Notes under the pieces: model-generated
The model's input: only the letters and a program-made list of their open reading frames with translations
What the model was told of the DNA's origin: nothing
The model's database searches: none
Shown: positions 59,010 through 64,000 of the stretch, in pieces
Numbering within the stretch: the first letter of the stretch is position 1
Layout of the letters: each line of letters begins with the position of its first letter
Made by a program: the position numbers and the translations under genes
Assembly: GCA_004431415.1 (NCBI GenBank)
Contig: QPMI01000152.1
Span: 124,001 to 188,000 of the forward strand
DNA length: 64,000 nt
Direction of reading: 5' to 3'
Source of the DNA: Cyanophora paradoxa
Lineage: Eukaryota > Glaucocystophyceae > Cyanophorales > Cyanophoraceae

Positions 59010-61540
59010 TCAGCGGCCCTCGGCGGCGCCCTCCGGGGAGCGGTCGGGGCGGCGGCGGAGGCGGGAAAGGCGGCGGCGGCGGGCGAGGGGCCGGCCCCGG
59101 GAGAGGGCCGCCTCGGCTCCGAGGAGGCGCTCGAGGATCTCGCCGGTGGGGGGCGGGGAGGGCCGCCCCGCCTCCTCCTTGGTCCGCACCTCCGCCAGCG
59201 CCCACTCGTACGTCGCCAGGCTGCGCGGCCGGCCCCGGCTCTCAGACTGCTCGAACGCGGGGGCCCGGGGCGGGGCGGGGCGGGGCGGGCGGGGGGCACC
59301 TGGGGAGGGGGACGCCGTCCGGGGACCAGACGGCGAGGGTGGCGGAGGGGCGGGCGCGGCCGCCGGCGAGGCTGCCGCGGGCGACCTCGTAGAGCAGCCG
59401 CCGCTCCGCCCGGATGCACGCGTCTGCGGGCGCGCGCTGCGACTCAGACAAAGGGGCGGGGGGGGTGCAGGGGGGGCGGAATTCGATCTTCTTGAGATAA
59501 GTACGTTTAATCAAATCTATTCGAAAGATTATTTTTATACATTGATTAGGGGCGGACCGCGGATGTTGCGGGCGGAGAGGCCGTCGGCGGCGATGGAGAG
59601 GGCGGCCAGGTCCTCCAGCGAGAGGTGCCTGCCGGCCCGGCGCGGCGCGGGGCGGCGCCCGAGGTGAGCCCGGCGCCGGCAGAGGGGCGGGGGGCGGGGG
59701 ACGGGACGGGGAGGGGCGCGGGGGCGCGGGCGCACCGGGCGTACTCCTGGAGGATCTGAACCCGGTCGCCCTCGTCTGGCAGCCCGAACTCGATCGTCAC
59801 CTCGAACCGGCTGGCGAAGGGGCGTGAGGCGGGGGGCGGGGGGGCCGGGGCGGGGCGGGGAGGGCCGGGGGCCACCTGGTGAGGGCCTCGTCGAGGTCCT
59901 GGCGGCGGTTGGTGGCCGCCACGAGCGTCAGGCTGCAGTCGCTCTGCGCCGAGTCGAAGCCGTCCAGCTGCCGCAGGAAGATGGAGAGCAGCCGCCCGTT
60001 CGTCGCCCCGTCCCCGTCCGTCCCGCCCCGCCGCCGGTCCACCAGCTGCACCGGGGTGAGGAGCGCAGGACAGGGCGCTCGGGGCGGGGCGGGGGGCGCA
60101 CGAGGGACTCGATCTCGTCGACGAAGAGGAAGACCTTGTCGCCGAGGGAGCGGGCGAGGCGGAAGATGCGGGCCAGCCGCCGCTCCGAGTCCCCGTAGTA
60201 CTTCGACAGGAACATCTCCCCGCTGATGTACACCTGGGGGGGGGGGGCTCGAGGGCCGTCGAAGGAGGGCGGGGCGGGGGGTGGGGAGGGCGCACGAGGT
60301 GCGCGCTGCACTTCTTGGCCATCTGGCGGGCGCAGAGCGTCTTCCCGACCCCCGGTTTGCCCTGCCGCGGCGCTCGCCCGGGGGCAAAAACGGGCGGGGA
60401 GGATGCGGAGGGGGGTACGGCGCACGTGGAAGAGGACGGCGCGGGGCACGGCGGTACCCCCCACCTGGTTCCGCGTCGCCGCGGCGACCTGCGAGGACGG
60501 TTAGGAGCGACGCGGGGTCCGGGGGCGGGGGCAAGGCGGGCCTTGCGGGCGAGGGCGTGCTGCTCGATGACGGACACGAGCGACTCCTCCACCGCCGCCT
60601 TCACCGCCCCGTACCCCCGGAAGTCGCCCCAGTCGTACCCCCCCGCGGCGGCCGGCGCCGGGGGGTACACCGTCGCCCCCGAGGCCTCGAGCTCGCGGAT
60701 GACGGAGGCGGGATTGCGGCGGGAGCCGGCGGAGCCGGCGGGGGCGGGCCGCTGGCGCGCGCGGGCGGCCGCCGCGCAGCAAACGAAGGCGTAGAGCATG
60801 AACCACGCCACACGGTAGATCTGGGGGGAGGAAGAGTCAGGGAGGGGTACGACGAAGCGCGGGGGGGGCGGGGGTGGGGCGGACGAGGGAGAGGCGGGGG
60901 GAGGCGCGGTAGAGGGTGGCGATGGTGGACGAGACGAGGCTGAAGGGAGGAGGGCGCGCGCCAGGGCCGCCGAGAGGCGGCGAGCCCCACGGCCGCCTCC
61001 CGCATCACGGTGTCGACCTCGCCCTCGCCGGCCGCCGCCGGGCGCGCCGCCCACCAGCGCCGCCACGCCTCGGAGAGGGCCGCCACGAGGACCGCCGCCG
61101 CGCCCAGGGCCGCGCGCCGCGGGGCGAGGGCCGCCGGCGCGGAGAGCGCGAAGCACGACTCGGAGAGCATGAGCGTCGAGGCGGCGGTGACGGAGGCGCC
61201 CGGGAAGCGGCCCTTGCAGCGCATGAAGACCTGCACGTGCACGGGGGAGGGGCCGGGGTCGGGCGCGGGCGGGGCGCGGGCGGGGCGGGCGGCGGACCTC
61301 GAACGCCACGCCCAGGAGCATCCACCCGACGTTGGAGGCCTCGGCGGCCCGCGGCGCCGGGAGCGGCGGGGCCACACGTGCCTCCCGCACCGGCGTGCCG
61401 ACCACAAAGCGCCGGGCCTCGATCGAGCGTACGCCGCCGCCCGCTCTCCTCTCCGACCGCGCACGCACCGCAGCCGCGCCGGCCCGCGCCGCCGGCGGCA
61501 ACCTGCCGGCCGCGATTGTTCACATACATGATTGACGTGA
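59010..61540 (-). CDS. Membrane-anchored AAA+ ATPase
   Basis: The N-terminal part has one hydrophobic block (ASNVGWMLLGVAFEV), a second (AALGAAAVLVAALSEAWRRW W) and a third (RVAWFMLYAFVCCAAAARAR). The AAA domain follows: YDWGDFRGYGAVKAAVEESL V, Walker A GKPGVGKTLCARQMAKK, SGEMFLSKYYGDSERRLARI F, Walker B VFLFVDEIESLV, sensor VAATNRRQDLDEALTR, arginine-finger region RFASRFEVTIEFGLPDEGDR VQIL, and LEDLAALSIAADGLSARNIR. It ends with ATYEWALAEVRTKEEAGRPS and a basic tail (stop 59010-59012). It is a spastin/ATAD-like classic AAA protein, but I cannot place it in a named subfamily; substrate unknown. The first exon and start are uncertain (a stop lies upstream of the open frame at about 61.5 kb), so the 5' end is approximate. 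Confidence 0.75.
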
Positions 61541-62014
61541 CAGGAGGCCAGCAGATGCGCGGCCAAGGGCGAACCTGCACATGGAAAACGGAACTAATCC
61601 AAATACACAACTCCCAGGCGTGACGATCGGCAGCCTCGGAAGGCCGCTCGAGAAGGCCGCCAGCACGGGCTGACGCTTCATCATCGCTGACCGATCCGCC
61701 TGCGCGCCGGGCGAAAAGTCCTGCATCTCAACACTACACCCTCTGGAGCCTCGTTGGAGTCTCGTATGCGGCCGCCGCAGCCGGCTGATCGTTGTCACGC
61801 GCTGTTGCACGGGCGGGCCTCACGTCACAAGCTGGCCGCGTTTGACCGGCTGCAATATTGCACACGCGCCCTCTGAACTCGTCCACCGCGCCTGAGGCTG
61901 ACCCTCGCCCCTTCAGCCGCGCAGAACTCGATCTTCTCCAGCCAGCAATCACTCGGCCAAAGCTTCCCGTCCAGGATCGACCCCTCGACTCGAAAGTGCT
62001 GGCGACGGCGAAAG
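61541..62014. promoter_or_regulatory. Divergent region, AAA+ ATPase / PAF1
   Basis: About 475 bases between the presumed 5' end of the AAA+ gene and the PAF1 ATG. It should hold both promoters. No motif recognised. Confidence 0.3.
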
Positions 62015-64000
62015 ATGGAGGTCGAGCCAGCGCCGCCTCCGGCACCTCCTCCGGCAGCACAGGAGAGCTCGTCGCAGCCACAGGCGAACGGCAGCTCGTC
62101 GCAGTCGAGGCCGCCGGACGGGGCGCAGGTTCGCGCTCGTCCTGTGCCCACGGCGCCCATCTGACCCCATCGAACGCAGCGGCACTCGAGCGACAAGGAC
62201 AGGGAAGCACGCAAGCGGCATGAGGCCGAGCGCGAGCGGAGGAGGTCGGGCGAGAAGTCGGGGCGGCCGGTCAGCGCCTTCGCCGCGCTCGGCGCGATCC
62301 CCGAAAGGACGCTGAGCCTCGCAACTCGCAAATGCTCGCAGAGCGATGAGCACAGGACATCATCCAGCTCGTCCCAGCCCGGCCGCACCTCGAGCGGCTC
62401 CTCCTCCGCACGGCCTTCAGACGCAAACGACAAGTGCGCCCGTCCCCGGCCAGGGCGGAGCACGTTCGCGGGGCCGCGTCCGAGCCGCCGCCGCGCCGCG
62501 CAGGTCGGGGTCGGAGTTCCTGTGCCGCCTGAAGTTCAAGAACACGCTCCCCGAGCTTCCGTTCGACCCAAAGTTCCGCGCCTTCCCGTGCGTCGCGCTC
62601 CCGTGCCGCCCTTCGCCGCCGGCGGCGCCCCCGCTGACGGCGGCGGGGCGGCGGGCAGGTTCGACCCGATGCGGTTCGTGCGGTACGCGACGACGTCGCT
62701 GGAGCGGCACTACAAGCACGAGATCCACGTGGAGCCGGACCTCGGCATCCCCATCGACCTCGTCGACCCCAGCCTCTACCGCGCCCCCGTCCCCAGTCCG
62801 CCCCGCCCGCCCGCCCGCCCGCCCGCCCGCCCGCCCGCCGGCGCCCCGGCGCCCGCGCCCGAGCCGCGAGCCGCGCCGCAGAGCCCCCCTCGACCCCGCC
62901 GATGCCGCCATCCTCTCCGCTGACGCCCCGGCCGCCGAGGCCGCCGCCGCCGGCCGCAAGGGCAAGCAGCGGCCCAACGTCAGCTGGTGCGCTGCGCGCC
63001 TTTTCCCCGCGCCGCGCACCCGCCCGGCGTGCCGTCGGGCCCCCCGGGAGCTCGCCCGGCGATAGGAAAGAGAAGCGGAAAGGAAGGAGGAGGAGGAGGA
63101 GGAGGGGGGGCGGGCTGACGCGCCGCGCCGCGGGCGCGCAGGCTCTACCGAAATGTGTACATGTCGAACGAGGGCGAGAGCAGCAAGCGCGCGAGCCGCC
63201 CCTCCGCCGACAAGTGCGCCGCTCTCGCCCGCCCCCGCGCCGCGCCGGCGCCCGGGCCGACGGGGCGACGGGGCGGGGCGGGCAGGGCGGTGGAGGTGGA
63301 GGCGGTGGTGACGCGGGAGAGCCAGATCCAGAACATCGAGAACACGTTCAACGCGGCGAAGCAGGCGCCGGTGCACCCGACGGACCGCACCCTCGTCCCA
63401 GAGGTCGTCGTCCCCATCTTCCCCGACCTCGAGCTCTGGCCCAACCAGTACGCCCACATCGTCTTCGACTCCGACCCGTGCGCCCCGCGCCCCGCGGCTC
63501 CCGCGGCTCCGCGCGCTGGGGCGAGCGGGCGTGGCGGGGCGGGGCAGGGTGGAGGAGGTGGCGGGGAAGGAGGAGGGCGGGGCGGTGGACCGCGAGGAGC
63601 TCTCCGCCGGCTCCTTCCTGAAGGCCTTCGTGGACCCCGAGGACCCGCGCCGCCAGAAGCGCTTCCTCGCCTACATGGCCCCCGCCGAGCGCCGCCGCAA
63701 GGCCATGCGCCGCGCCGACGGCTCCGCGCCCCCGGCCCAGCCCGACGAGCCGGCCCCCGACGCCCGCGAGGAGGTCCGCCCCGCGCTGCCCCCGCGCCCC
63801 GCGTCGCCGGCGCTGAGCGGGCCGCCGGGCGGGCTGCAGGAGCTGGAGTGGATCCGCGAGTACGACTACCGGCGGGAGGACCCGAGGGTGCGGGGCGTGG
63901 GAAGGGGGACGAGGGGCCCGGCTGACCGGGGGCCGGGGCGGGGGGCCAGGACAACTACCTGCTGGTGGTGCGGCCGGACGGGGCCGGGGGCGGCCCGACG
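62015..64000 (+). CDS. PAF1: RNA polymerase II-associated factor 1 (PAF1), 3' end beyond the window
   Basis: Start at 62015 (MEVEPAPPPAPPPAAQESSS). A charged disordered region (DKDREARKRHEAERERRRSG) precedes the PAF1 core: SEFLCRLKFKNTLPELPFDP KFRAFP, RFVRYATTSLERHYKHEIHV EPDLGIPIDLVDPSLY, LDPADAAIL, WLYRNVYMSNEG, RESQIQNIENTFNAAKQ, VPEVVVPIFPDLELWPNQYA HIVFDSDP, FLAYMAPAERR and WIREYDYRREDP. These match PAF1 in order. The Paf1 complex couples RNA polymerase II elongation to histone modification in the nucleus. Short GT- and GC-type introns interrupt it. The window ends in the exon reading NYLLVVRPDG, so the C-terminus is missing. Confidence 0.88.

Overview
The window is nuclear DNA of a very GC-rich, intron-dense, compact eukaryote, most likely a unicellular alga. 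About 20 protein genes are split by many short introns. Most introns are 50-90 nt, start G(T/C)(G/C)CG, carry a CTGAC/CTCAC-like branch site 10-25 nt before the acceptor, and end in GCAG. Many introns are built from CCCCG/CCCGC runs, and in the 38 introns I resolved to the base, 7 use GC-AG rather than GT-AG. High GC, abundant similar introns (introner-like) and this gene density suggest a pelagophyte such as Aureococcus. That assignment is inference; no marker gene here proves it.

Layout, left to right: DNLZ-type zinc-finger protein (-) head-to-head with an SDR39U1-type epimerase (+); an ArsJ organoarsenical efflux permease (-) head-to-head with a GAPDH of the ArsJ-associated bacterial type (+); a repeat island at 8.3-9.4 kb; two related TKL-like kinases (-, 9.4-12.4 and 14.2-16.0 kb) flanking an unidentified gene (+); a LETM1-family protein (-) head-to-head with a YCII-domain protein (+); the DDX31/DBP7 helicase (-) head-to-head with the RAD21 cohesin kleisin (+); an AT-richer repeat island at 26.1-28.7 kb; a secreted-type WD40/ectodomain/multi-pass membrane protein (-) opposite an HMG-box protein (+); an unidentified two-pass membrane protein (-) opposite GatC (+); GET3 (-) opposite a roughly 13-kb VPS13 gene (+); an NnrU/MddA-like membrane methyltransferase (+); a membrane-anchored AAA+ ATPase (-) opposite PAF1 (+, cut by the window end).

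The most interesting system is ArsJ-GAPDH. In bacteria, GAPDH makes unstable 1-arseno-3-phosphoglycerate from arsenate and glyceraldehyde-3-phosphate, and ArsJ exports it. Here both partners sit next to each other in a eukaryotic chromosome, carry many host-style introns, and share one 814-bp upstream region. This looks like a horizontally acquired arsenate-resistance pair that was domesticated and rearranged from an operon into a divergent gene pair.

The remaining genes are mostly housekeeping (cohesin, ribosome biogenesis, lipid transfer, tail-anchored protein insertion, transcription elongation, organelle translation). Nearly all adjacent genes alternate strand, giving nine head-to-head pairs with start codons as little as 51 bp apart. 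Exon joins were deduced by hand from frame and homology. DNLZ, SDR39U1, GAPDH, the 12.6-kb gene, the YCII protein and GatC close exactly in frame; the larger genes have approximate internal boundaries.
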